NCBI GenBank assembly: GCA_035236585.1 | Contig: CP141136.1 | Location: forward strand, 33,750,949-33,814,948 | Reading direction: 5' to 3' | Source of the DNA: Warburgia ugandensis | Lineage: Eukaryota; Streptophyta; Magnoliopsida; Canellales; Canellaceae | Length of the DNA stretch: 64,000 bases | Shown here: piece after piece, positions 52,260 through 62,356 of the stretch | How the letters are laid out: every line of letters begins with the position of its first letter | Position numbering within the stretch: position 1 is the stretch's first letter | Position numbers and translations under genes: made by a program | Notes under the pieces: generated by a model | The model's database searches: none | Seen by the model: only the letters and a program-made list of their open reading frames with translations | What the model was told of the DNA's origin: nothing

Positions 52260-55200
52260 CCTTAACTAGCCAATACTTTGATCCATAGAGCATGGTTGGC
52301 CTTGCAGCCATCTTACAGAATTTTCCTCTCAGTTTGTGTAGCTCTCGTAGATCACACGGAGCTCCAAAGGCACATCTCTATTTGTTCCAACCCATTTGGA
52401 TTCTCTAAGTAACATCTCTCTCAATTCCATCACTCTCATAAATTATTGATCTTAAGTGTTGAAACTGGCCTTTTCGGTAACTTCTTGGTCATCAATCTTT
52501 ATTGGTGTTTCACTCCCATTGGTAAAATTGCATTTCATATAATTTGTCTTAGTTCAGCTAATTTTAAATCCTTTTAAGACTCTATAGCATCTCCCCACAA
52601 CCATCTTCTATTTGTATTGGTGTTGGCTTTTGATATGATAATGGTTTGTAACTTACAAAAAAATCTATCTTTGAAGACATCTAAGCCAGAGTTGATATGT
52701 TGCAATTATATCATCAAGTGCAGGCATGGATAATAGATATATGATTTTTTTGGTAAGGGTTAGCTGTGAATACATCTGCGGCATGATCCCTCTGTTGAAA
52801 GGCTAATGCTAGTATGGGCTCATATCTTGGTGATAGCTTTCTTCTATAAGAGTTCATTTACCTGGTAATTCGTTACATCTGTTAGAACTAATATTTTGAT
52901 GGGTTTGTTTGGCACTCTGAATGAAGGTCATATGATTCTAGGTGATCCTCGTGGAAGATAATCCTTCTGCTTTTATCCAAGAAAAAAAGAAAGAGAAATT
53001 CCTTCTTCCAACTTGTGTAGTTCATAAATGTATTGTTAATCAACAGTCTTTTTGAGAGATTAATAAAGCTTATTACTCCCCTTTTCTAGCAATAGATGTA
53101 ATTCATCTCCTTGGTTTCCTCTTAATAACCCACCATAGATCATATATTCTTGTTTTCCATCTCCATCTCCATCTCCACCTTAGCCATGCTGTTTCTCTTT
53201 ACTTGTAGACATTCTTAGTGAATTTATAGGTGTTCACCCAAAGGCTATCATCATCATGAAAGGAAAAAGAAAAAGAAAAAATTATTTGGTTTCATAACTA
53301 GAAGAAAAAGAAAAAATGGGGAATGTTGTGGTTGTATTCATATGGCTGACACAAAAGCAAGACCTCAATGGTCACAATTTGCAATACAATTTGTCCTTGT
53401 AGAATTTTTGAATTCAAGCTTTTTGACCACTTGTTGGTCACAGCCACATGCTATGCATTTCAGTGGAATGTGAGGATGTTTCTATGTAACTAGTCTTCTT
53501 CCCTAGCCTTGTTCAAAACTGTCATACTCCTTGGATGAGCAACACCTCAATACAGTTTTACTTCAAGTGCTTCATGAGTTGCTGTCTCATGTGCCTTGAT
53601 GTCACAAATATGAGTTTTTGCATCTTCCTCGTATTCTTTTTTGTGTCCTGGTAGGAGTGGATGCTCTTAAGCGTCCCAAGGAGCGGACAGTCTTTTCTCA
53701 ATAATGGTGATTATGTTTTGTAGATCTAAGCCATTCACCGTGTTTGGAATAAGCTTAGATGGGCTAGAAATCAAATTTCTTCACCAATGAATGTTTATAG
53801 CCTATGTTTCTGTGGGTCGGAAATCATGATCTTTCATTTCTATTTGAATTTTCAAAGAACAACACGAAGAGGTTAGGATTGTTCAAATGCGATGACTTCT
53901 CATAGTTTACCTAATTTTTGTATTGTGTACATCATAAGCAGCTTTGATAATCCAAAAAAAAGCTCTAGGGGCAGCATCTACTGCTTAGGCGGCTTAAGAG
54001 CATCTATACCTAACTAGACTCTTCTTCTACTATAGTCATATTGACAAGTTACATGTTCTGACAAGTGGAAGGTGTCATTGCAAATCCTATACTAGTGCCA
54101 GTTCTCTAGCGTGCATAGTTGCTGCTTTCAGTAACATCAGTAGAGAATTTTACTTGTAGTTTTCTCTTTCCGTGTCTGAATGATTTTGGTGGCTGATTAT
54201 TTCTGCTCTCCAAGAACTGAAAGATTTATATTTATATAATGTCTAAGAATATTCAAGTAGGCCCGGTGCTTGGACACATACCATCTCTTATCAATTTGGT
54301 ATCGTCAGTCATCAGTTTTTGCACAAGCCTGAGTCTTAGTAGTACCACTTTACTATTTTTATATAATTATTGTTTTCAGTATCATCAATAGTACATTATA
54401 CTTGTTGATTTTCTCTTTTCTTTATCCAGATGTTTTTGGTGCTGATTACTTCCACTCTCGAAGAACTATAAGATTTTGTATTTATAGAATGTCGAGGGAT
54501 ATTTATTGAGGCTTGGTGTTTGCATGCCTACCTTCTCTTATCAGTTTAATTTTTTCAAACATTCATTTCTGCAGGAGCATGACCTCTCTCAAAGAACTCT
54601 AAGATTTTGTATTTATAGAATGTCGAAGGATATTTCTGTAGGCTTGGTATTTACTCCCCTACTTTCTCTTATCAGTTTAGTTTTGATGATCAAATCTAAA
54701 ACTGCTTTGTTGTTGAGCAAGAAAGGCTTCTTATTTACTGGTCTTGTTATATTATCTTCTTTTGTTTACTTGTGCTGCTACATCAAGGTTTTTAAAGTCT
54801 AGAATCACGCTTCTTCTTGAGATTCAAGGAACAAAACTTGGTTAGGGTGGGTGTGAAGGTCCATGCTTAGGATAAAATAATCTCTTACATCCTGCAAGTC
54901 ACAGTTTACATACTTTAGGCATGAATTTGTTGGTTTCCTGTAAGAGATAAATGTGAGGTTCAGTCGTAACTTCACCATGAGGCATATACTTTGGTAAAGC
55001 TGCTTTTGTGTACCCTGAGTGTAACTGATTTTTTGGTATATTGGTCTATGGACTAGTTGAGAGGCAATTGTTCTTACAAAAAAAATATTGAAAATTATCT
55101 TTCTGTAAAATGAAAATGCTTTCTTGGTTTTCAGGTTGAGGCCTCGAAGAAAAAGCTGAAGAAAACAAATGTGCCAGTCTCTGAAGTGGTTCATGGTGGA

Positions 55201-58107
55201 ATGGAGCCACCAGATGTGCAGAAAGCAGTAGAGAAGGAATTTGATATGGCTTTACAAGATAGAGTCATGGAAGAAACCAAGGATAAGAAGAATGCTGTGG
55301 AGGCATATGTTTATGACATGCGGAACAAGGTTACTGTTCACAAATAGTTGATTTGTCTTATCATTGAAAGTTTAGTTTGTCTTACTTCATCATATGAAAA
55401 GCTGTGCTTATCCATTTCTTTTGGATCCAGCTCCATGACAAGTATCAGGACTTTGTAATGCCTTCAGAGAGGGACGAGCTTGTAGCCAAACTTCAGGAGG
55501 TGGAGGATTGGTTGTATGAAGATGGGGAGGATGAAACTAAGGGTGTTTATGTTGCCAAACTTGAGGAGCTGAAAAAGGTAATGTCTTTTTGTTCTTTACC
55601 TTTTGGATGGCATTCATTTAACAACCATAATGGTCTTCCAGCATGGTGATCCTATTGAGGAGCGTTATAAGGAGCATTTGGAGCGAGGACCAGTGATCGA
55701 TCAGCTTGTCTATTGCATCAACAGCTTTAGAGAAGCAGCCTTGTCTAAAGATCCTAAATTTGATCACATTGACATAGCAGAGAAACAGAAGGTATGAGTT
55801 TATGTCATCATAGCTACAGTGGCTCCTTTGGTTATATTATGGAAATGGTGTATTCATGTGTTCATTTTTCCATTCCCGTGAAGATGTAATAATTGATGCT
55901 TAGGGTGTGTTTTCATTGTGAGACTCAAAAGCTACTGCGAAGACTGACTCATCTTGATGAGAACCTTAGAGAGGGTGTTTGAATTGAACTGAGAGCTCAA
56001 TTTGACTTGCTTGACCCAGAGTAAACTTGGCTAATTTCTTATTCACATGAGTTTTTTGACATTAAACAGATTGTAAAGTGCTCAGTGCTCGCTATCTGTT
56101 GGGTGACCCTGAAGTAGTTAGAAAAAAACAATGCGAAATTAATTTTTTTTCCTGCTAATTGTGTTTCTGTTGTTATCTCTAGGTCATAAATGAATGTGGG
56201 GAGGCTGAGGCATGGCTGAGAGAAAAAAGGCAGCAGCAGGATGCATTGCCTAAGTATGCCAACCCAGTTCTCCTGTCAGGCGATGTTAAGAGGAAGGCTG
56301 AGGCACTTGACAGGTATGAACTAATCGAAACTTCAGCATACATTGGGCAGGTATTAATTATTGGGAAATGATATTTCCCCCTATGTTTTTACCTTGCCCC
56401 CTTTAGGTTTTTTTTGGCACTTGCAGATGCTTTTATGGTTTTTTACAGTAAAAGTCAACACCTTACAGCTGCAAATACCCAAAAAATAAGCAGGGTGTAT
56501 GGGATTAGGTGAATGTACAGGGTGGGAATCATGGTATTAAAATATAAAAAAAAAAGGCACTTCACTAAAGCCAAAAACAGCCAAGTCAAAATGATTTGGG
56601 CTGGTCTGCATTTTGCACACATGCCTTGGCTGCTTTTTCCTGGGTTATAAATTTTCTCATTTTATGGCAAAAATAAAAAATATATAAGTAAATAAAAAAC
56701 CTAACTGCTTTATCCTCGTTAAACTGTATTCTCGCCTGCGTCAAGCTGTGTTGACTCCTGTTGGGGAAGTCCAAATTTTGAGTTTTGACCCCTTGGTGGG
56801 AATATCAGTTCCCTTAATTATTTAGCTAAATGCAAATTCTTGCCCGATAAACATGCTTGAGATGGTAATCTGCCTCCCTTTGCTTGGTTCCTGCCACCTC
56901 CCACTATCCTATAACTAAAAACAAGGAAGTGCGATAGGTCTGCCTTGTTCTTGTGGATATTAAAAAAAAAATGAAGTATTAGAAGTTTCGAGTTTTTTAA
57001 TCAAGTAATAAAGAAATTAGATTTTGCCTTTTTGGTCTTTTAACTTCTTGTCATGCACCATAAAACAGGGAATATGGTCTTCTGATTTATGAGACTATGT
57101 ACACTATCAGCAGGTGTTATTGGAATGTCCATTTTAGAAATTTTTTTAGGCTCTTCTAAGTTTGCAAAACTTAATCTCTGATTGGTACCGACCACTTGAT
57201 CTTGGCTGTGGCTGCATTTACCGATCACTTTAGTCTCTAAGTTTGCAACAAGGCAAAGTGGTAACTGTGGCTGCACTTGATGTTGAGTGTGGCCAAACGG
57301 GCAAAATAGAGATTTTCCCAGGCATGCATGGTTGCCAGTTCTGCCATGCTTGATTGTCATTCCTTTGCCAATCAAGATGTGCATGATTATCCATCATTTT
57401 TTGGTTATGAGTGATCGAAGCATGGCATTTCTACTTGCATAATTAGTCATCAGAACACCTGTTACTGCGGGGGTGAAAGTTGTTGTCTTTGCCTTATGTT
57501 TTGGGTGGATATTATCGAACAGTTAGAGCTATTGTCATTTCATAAGCAGAAGTGCTTGCCAAGTCACTGCAAGTTATTCTTCCCCTGCTAAGACAGTGTA
57601 GGATAGTTATTTCCACTGCTGGGTATTTTACTGGCTGGTTCTACGTTGTTTTGGCTAGCTACAAATGCATATTTTCATTTTACTTATTTGTTTGTTGGAT
57701 AGAAGTTGGTTCCCGTTTTTGAAATACCTGCCTCTGGTGTCGATTTCAGTTTTTAATGTCGGATCTCCCGTTTGCCAACGGCTTTGGTACCATGTACCTC
57801 TAGTCATATGATGATACCTGTTAATTTGTTCCTTAGCTGTGATATTTCCGATTAAGCTGAAGTTATTGACAGAAATGGCCCGAACAGGTTTTGTAGGCCA
57901 ATAATGACGAAACCGAGGCCAGCACCGGCTAAACCACAGACACCCACTGAGTCGCCGCCGCCACCTCAAGCCAGCGAGCCGCAACCTCAAGGGGGTGATG
58001 CCAGTGCAGTGAATGTCCCACATGATGATGGTCAGGGTCAAGCACCACCGGCAGCCCCTGAGCCAATGGAAACTGACAAATCTGAGAACGTACGAGAATC
58101 TGTGTAG
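39907..58107 (+). CDS. HSP70-15: Heat shock 70 kDa protein 15-like (Hsp110/SSE-type chaperone), 9 coding exons
   Basis: Coding exons are 39907-41076, 42308-42535, 42656-42751, 42854-43090, 55135-55329, 55431-55577, 55642-55791, 56183-56313 and 57888-58107. They total 2574 bp (857 residues plus TAG). All introns are GT-AG and frame is kept throughout. Exon 1 alone encodes the nucleotide-binding domain (residues 1-390): phosphate-1 motif GFDVGND (5-11), IPVYFTDLQRRA (144-155), phosphate-2 VAFVDVGH (196-203) and the adenosine motif VEVVGSGSRVPAI (335-347). DVGN instead of the usual Hsp70 DLGT is characteristic of the Hsp110 branch. Exons 2-3 encode the substrate-binding beta domain. Exon 4 (residues 499-577) is the acidic E/A/T/P-rich insertion typical of this branch. 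Exons 5-8 are the helical lid, and exon 9 is a proline-rich tail ending in ESV. Length fits Arabidopsis HSP70-14/15 (about 830 residues). Family members act as cytosolic/nuclear nucleotide-exchange factors and holdases for Hsp70. ATG 39907 is chosen because the family N-terminus starts there. Assignment to HSP70-15 rather than HSP70-14 is not certain. Confidence 0.95.
43950..47240 (-). mobile_element. Degenerate near full-length LINE (non-LTR retrotransposon), antisense inside the HSP intron
   Basis: Read on the reverse strand from about 47240, broken frames give LINE ORF2 in order. They start with an endonuclease start (TWTIGTLTGKSLKLVDTM, QETKWKGAK near 46.9-47.0 kb). Next come the endonuclease end (AYNLALANIFFRKR, KSQIDF, 46304-46510) and a linker (45679-45960; IKCIRSDNQRVLVKD). 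The reverse transcriptase follows (KSRKALELDGISIEVWK 45234-45428; DLHIVFTDSEKAYDRVSRE, EKGVPRGYIDIIKDIYEGA 44832-45071). A C-terminal block (RLRWFGHLQRRP, RPKRTWIEVVKKDL, 43892-44242) closes it. The 3' end has ATGATGATGA-like sequence near 43954. Many stops and frameshifts make it non-functional. An Au SINE splits it at 45542-45726. Confidence 0.88.
45542..45726 (+). mobile_element. Au-type SINE inserted into the LINE
   Basis: This tRNA-derived SINE has box A-like TTGGTGCAACGATAAAAGTT, the TGTGACCTTGAGGTCA core, box B-like sequence and GTGGAAACAGCCTCTTGCAA. It continues with CCCCTTCCCTAGACCCCGC and the tail GCACCAGGGCTGCCCTT, matching the angiosperm Au SINE layout. It is flanked by a perfect 14-bp target duplication ATCTTTGACTAGAA at 45528-45541 and 45727-45740. 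The duplicated target is LINE coding sequence (reverse strand reads VLVKD). Confidence 0.93.
47308..47340. repeat. (TTTA)n microsatellite
   Basis: About eight TTTA units lie just beyond the 5' end of the large LINE. Confidence 0.95.
47570..48150. repeat. Diverged local duplication of about 190 bp in the giant intron
   Basis: 47570-47755 and about 47955-48150 share, in order, CTTGCATGTTT/GTTGCATGTTTTCC, AGCACTGGCTGAGG/AACGCTGGTTGAGG, GAGAGAAC, TGAATGGTGATA and CAGCC...AGG. They are old and have no open frame. Confidence 0.5.
48650..49600 (-). mobile_element. 5'-truncated LINE fragment (reverse transcriptase to 3' end)
   Basis: The reverse-strand frame 49385-49582 gives YEGAMTNVRTVSGETDDFPI, GLHQGSTLSSYLF and the catalytic FADDKVLID of a LINE reverse transcriptase. 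DNA from 48.65 to 49.4 kb matches the 3' part of the 43.95-47.24 kb LINE (for example the KSLGLNEAMTL-like and RWFGH-like regions). The copy begins abruptly near 49600, as 5'-truncated LINE insertions do. Its 3' end near 48655 has ATGATGATATGG. Confidence 0.8.
50232..50417 (+). mobile_element. Au-type SINE in the HSP70-15-like intron
   Basis: It has the same layout as the 45.5-kb copy: GGAGCCTTGGTGCAATAGTA, GTCATGTGACCTTGAGGTCA, GGCGTGGAAACAGGCTCTTG, CTGCCCCTTCCCAGGACCCC and a T-rich 3' end. A target duplication TTTTACTTCT is present at 50222-50231 and 50418-50427. Confidence 0.9.
51858..52610 (-). mobile_element. 5'-truncated LINE 3' fragment with internal AT expansion
   Basis: The sequence is homologous to the 3' ends of the two other LINE copies in this intron (landmarks TTTAGTTTAAAAGTTTTTAAA, CATGTCCAAACCATCTAA, CCATAGAGCATGGTTGGCC). 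It is in the same antisense orientation. The 3' terminus carries a GACGATGATGACGATAA-type repeat near 51860. A (TA)n tract of about 50 bp at 52205-52254 has expanded inside it. No frame is open. Confidence 0.72.
52205..52254. repeat. (TA)n microsatellite
   Basis: About 25 TA units lie inside the third LINE fragment. Confidence 0.97.
54130..54690. repeat. Three diverged tandem copies (170-240 bp spacing) upstream of exon 5
   Basis: CTCTCGAAGAACT.TAAGATTTTGTATTTATAGAATGTCGA recurs near 54210 (diverged), 54452 and 54578, each followed by GGATATT...GGCTTGGT and a TCTCTTATCAGTTT motif. The open frame 54506-54802 spans these repeats and is not recognisable as protein. Confidence 0.65.
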
Positions 58108-58490
58108 TTGAGCTAATCGATGGTTTGTTTCGTGATTCATTAACCTGCTGTAGTTTCATCTCGTGTTTGAGCCTGCGTACTACAAGGCTAAGAGCATCAG
58201 GCGGATTACTTCGTGGGGGATATATATATTTTGCATGATCATTACGACCGCTTTCGTTGGTCAGCCTTTTTATATTAGGATCTCTGGAATCCGGTTTTGA
58301 GAGGGTTTCAAGGGGAAATGTTGTGATGTTTGATTTATCGACGGATTTCGTTTCGAAATAGACATGTTGAGATACCATCTGTAAGGTCCGTTTACTGTGA
58401 TATTTTCATGAGGATATCATTGGCGTAAGAAATTTTATGCTTTTCATATATTAAACTGCATTTTATGCTGATTTCTTTAGTAATGACCAT
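58108..58490 (+). other. 3' UTR of the HSP70-15-like gene
   Basis: T- and G-rich plant-like 3' untranslated sequence follows the TAG stop at 58105-58107. No canonical AATAAA is present. The cleavage site is unknown and the right limit is an estimate. Confidence 0.4.
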
Positions 58491-58814
58491 GTCTGAGATT
58501 GTTAAGTTTACCAGTGGATATTCTGGAATTGGAAAAGGGGAATCTTCGGTGGGTGTCAGGATCCTCTGGTGCTAATATCAGGGTACTCCATGCTTGAATC
58601 GTAAGATATTGGTTTAGGATCATTTATACTTGCATTGAGCAACGTCTCTGTGCGCATTGCAAGAGTTAGAACGAATGACTAGGCTCCTTTCCGCTCTGCA
58701 AGTGTTAAAACGAAGTCTCCGATTCCTATTCTAGCTTGCGATGATCCTCGTAGTGGCTGCTGTACGTTCGGGAAGAGAGCGCAAATCACTTTGCCCTGTT
58801 TGCGCTTCCTTGGG

Positions 58815-59105
58815 CAAAATCCTTGCTAGAATATGCTATGGATTACCTTGTAGGCGAAATCCTTGCGAGAATATGCTATTGTTTACCTTGTCTGCCCCGT
58901 TGTTCTTGCGAGAATATGCTATTGTTTACCTTGTCCGCCCCGTTGTGCTTCTTTGGCCAAATCCTTGCGAGAATATGCTATTGTTTACCTTGTCTGCCCG
59001 TTGTGCTTCTTTTGGCCACATCCGTGCGAGAATATGCTATTGCCTACCTTGTCTGCCCTGTTATGCTTTCGGCAAAATACTTAAGAATGTGCTATTGCCT
59101 ACATC
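58815..59105. repeat. Minisatellite, about 40-60-bp units, roughly six copies
   Basis: The core ATCCTTGCGAGAATATGCTA plus TTGTTTACCTTGTCTGCCC and TTGTGCTTCTTTTGGCC recurs at about 58818, 58859, 58906, 58964, 59022 and (diverged) 59070. Unit length varies because some units lack the GGCC end. Three overlapping forward open frames in this stretch come from the repeat. Confidence 0.9.
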
Positions 59106-61005
59106 CGAAAAGTTTGCATCAAGACATTCAATTGATGTATCCCGTTCGAGAATTATTAAACACGTTAGCAAAATCTCTATACCCAATATTAACAAAATGG
59201 AACCGTTAAAACCTTGTCCATGCTATTCAGCGCTCGATTACTATTGTCAAGTGGGAGCCACCTGATGAGGGTAACTCAATGCGGCCTCTATCTCGGCTAC
59301 CAAACCAATAATAATGCTGTTCTTTGACATTGATTGAAAACGGCTTTACAACTTAATTACCAACTTGTACAAACATGAGGCAATTCCGAATTCGTCATCA
59401 AGGCTCATGTCAACAAGGAAACAGAGATGGACAACAATGGAAATTGGAGCGATTGTATTTACATGTAATCTGCAAAATTTTAGAGAAGCCAACGAAGCTA
59501 CAGATCTACTAGCCACACGTGGATCGACCAACAAATCATCTACTTGATGTGCTTAGACTTGTTCTAGGTATCTCCAGACATAGGCTAACGTAGATATGCG
59601 ATAAAAGCTCGTGTCTACTCCCTCGAGCGGGTGTGGGAAACACTAAAATCTTGTTCTACCGCCCAGAGGTAGGGTCCATCAAGCAAAAAGTGGGCAACAC
59701 CAGAAGAACATGGTGTCGCGCTCTATGCTATCATTTCTCTTGGTTACTGCATAGCAAATAAAAGGGGTTGCATTATTCGAGCTCTTCATGTAGTTTAGTT
59801 AGGTATTAATGATTATCATTTTTAAAGTTAGACACACACAAAGACACAGATGCACAGCCTTGAACACTGCTCACGTAGGGGAGATTTCCTCATTACTACT
59901 GTAGAAAGCTCCGGTGCAAGTATTATTGCTAATTGTGGCTCAACTTTGCTAGAACAAGGAATTTTAGTATCCTTTTTTATGCGAAGCATCTGATGGTTGA
60001 ACTATATTTAAGCACTGTCTCATAGTCATAAGATGAAACATGGTACTTATACCGTTGAAAAATTCTGGAAAGAAAGTAGAAATCAAGTAGAAATACAGGA
60101 TAACTAGCAAATAAGAAACTGCAAATGCACAGTGGCAAACATTATATACGTGAAACTATATATATTTTTGCTTAAAATAAAATATACAAATAATAATTCA
60201 TAATTTTGTAATATTATATTAAAATTGATTGAAATACATTGCCTATGTTTATATGTTTAAAAAATTAGCCCTTATGAAAGAATCTCATTTCCAACTTTGC
60301 AGATAGATTTTATAGTGGTTAGAGTGCACTGCTGTGTATAGTTGTCTCCACTGTAGGCAAAAGGAAAAAAATCTAATCCATGGGAGTGTAAAAATAAATA
60401 GCAAATTTATCACTATCCCTCTTTTAAGGATTTTTCTTTTACTTATGAATTTTCTTATCTCTTATAAAGATTTTTGGGCCTTTTAAAGAAAATTTGGCAC
60501 ATTTTAAGGATTATTGTTTCTTTTTTCTAAGATTCGCTTGCCTTGTATTCTTATTATCTTGTATACTTCTTTCTCTTCTAAGAATTTAACTTTTTTGGCC
60601 CTTATCGTTGGACTTTTTCTCTTACATCTATTTTGACTCTTTTAACTATGCATTCACCTTCTTTTGCATATCCCTTGTTCACATGTCTTTAAAACTACTA
60701 CTAAGAGAAAACGGTCATTGATTAATGAAATTATTTATTAAAAATCTAATGAAAGTAAATTAAAGCATAGACATAAAATATTAAATTTGTATTTGTGATA
60801 AGTGAAAGCGAACACGTTAGAAAAGAAAATTGTGTATATGATAAAGAAAATTTGAGGTACAATTATTAACAAATTTGAGAAAATCTTGATGTCATAAAAA
60901 TTTTGAGGTATAATTATTAACAAATTTGAGACGTTAGAAAAGAAAATTGTGTATATGATAAAGAAATCTTGATGTCATAAAAACTTGCTAAGGTATATTT
61001 TGCAA
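59106..61005. other. Gene-less AT-rich stretch
   Basis: No supported gene or element. Small open frames at 59346-59547 are unremarkable. The 16-mer CAAGGAATTTTAGTAT at 59955 is repeated at 62341, just before the terminal LTR. Confidence 0.4.
60805..60995. repeat. Shuffled direct repeats in AT-rich DNA
   Basis: ACGTTAGAAAAGAAAATTGT, TTGAGGTA(C/T)AATTATTAAC and ATCTTGATGTCATAAAAA each occur twice within 190 bp in changed order. A 23-bp segment at 60848-60870 recurs inverted at about 62311-62333. Confidence 0.75.
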
Positions 61006-61024
61006 CTTAACCTAAAATAGAAAT

Positions 61025-61174
61025 GGGCAACTAGGGTCCGGGGAAGGGGCAAACTACAAGGGTGAATAGTACACAACCTTACCTTGCATTTTTCAAGAGG
61101 ATGTTTCTAAGCCTTGAACTCGTGACCTCAAGGTCATACGACGACAACTCTATTGTTACGCTGAGGCTCCCATT
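61025..61174 (-). mobile_element. Au-type SINE, reverse orientation, lacking its 3' tail
   Basis: The reverse complement of the Au core is present (TGACCTCAAGGTCATACGAC; TCCGGGGAAGGGGCA). About 30 bp of the usual 3' end (GCATAGCGGGAGC...GGGCTGCCC) are missing. The flanks CTTAACCTAAAATAGAAAT (61006-61024) and CTTAACCTAGAATATAAAT (61175-61193) form a 19-bp target duplication with two mismatches. The tail was therefore probably lost after or during insertion. Confidence 0.88.
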
Positions 61175-61193
61175 CTTAACCTAGAATATAAAT

Positions 61194-62356
61194 AAGAATA
61201 AAAATTGCATCTTTCTCATGAACAATTAAATGTCTTTTTTTTTTTTATTCATCTTGAAATACTTTGTTCTCATGCCTTTTCATAGAATTTTTTTTTTGAG
61301 AAAAAGGCACTACATAGAAAACTTTAAATTAAAAGAATTTCAAATGAAGTTCAAATTTTGAAAAAAAAAAGAAGTGATGGGCCCCAAGTTTGAACTTCAT
61401 ATGAAATTAAATATCAAATTAAAATAAAAAAGAAAGAAAATTTTAATTTTGTATGTTCTAATATTAAAAAGAAAGCAAAATATGTTTCTCTATATATGCT
61501 CTTTTCTTTTTCCTTATGTAAAGTTTAACTATGTATGTATGTATGTAGACACACGTACACACTAAACCTTTAGCAACCTACTATGGATGGGTAATTCTTC
61601 CAAAGAAGAAAAATATATCTCATGCCTTTACCTATCAAGAAAGCATAAGAATAATTTTACCATTAAAAACAAATATATGTTGAATGAGAGAAAAGAATAA
61701 ACAAAAATATGGTGAGAGTATATTTGTCAAAAATATGTGCATTTTGTGTGTGAGAGGTAGAGAGAGAGATCAGAGGAGGGGATTATGCAAGGAACTATAA
61801 AGAGAAGGTTAGAGATATTTATGAGAGATTAAAGGGCAGGATGAGATGGTAAAGAATTTTAAGAAAAGTAGGAAATTGCAGAGAGATATAATTTTCTTCT
61901 AAAGCATGAGACTTATAACAACTTAGGGAGAGAAGAGAAAGTCACAACCTCGTAAGGAAGGTCAAAGAGGAATCTTTAAGAGAAGAAAAAGGCTTGGGAT
62001 ATAGCACCTAAAGTAAAGGAGAGTGAAGAGAGTCACAGCCTTTTTCAAGCAAAGTTATAAAAACCCAAATTTAAAAGATGTGTTGTTATAGAAAATTTGA
62101 TTAAAAAAAGAAGAGGGTAGGAAAAGCTACATGAATTTTTTTTTGAAATTTTCTGAAAATGCCGAGTGATGCTGCAAATCACTGAGAGGCAAGGAAAACC
62201 CACAATTGTGTATCACTATAAATATGCATGACATGGCTTGAGAATGTATAATACACTTTCTTTAAAGTGTTATTTACCCCACTCTTTAAACAAGATTTGG
62301 TTTATGTATTGTTAATAATTGTACCTCAAATTTGTTGGAACAAGGAATTTTAGTAT
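61194..62356. other. Gene-less purine-rich stretch
   Basis: GA-rich on the forward strand (61740-62080). No gene seen. Confidence 0.4.

Larger units (their letters stand above)
43091..55134 (+). other. Giant 12,044-bp fourth coding intron of the HSP70-15-like gene
   Basis: The donor follows ...GACACCAAG at 43090 and the acceptor TTTTCAG ends at 55134. Exons 4 and 5 join in phase 0 into continuous family sequence (...ETDTK / VEASKKKLKK...). The other seven coding introns are 64-1574 bp. This one carries three antisense LINE fragments, two Au SINEs, an AT microsatellite and several local duplications. Otherwise it shows no open reading frame I can assign. Confidence 0.9.

Noticed and set aside
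58741-59265. 174-codon open frame downstream of the chaperone gene
   Set aside because: It is composed of minisatellite units and has competing open frames in the other two forward phases.
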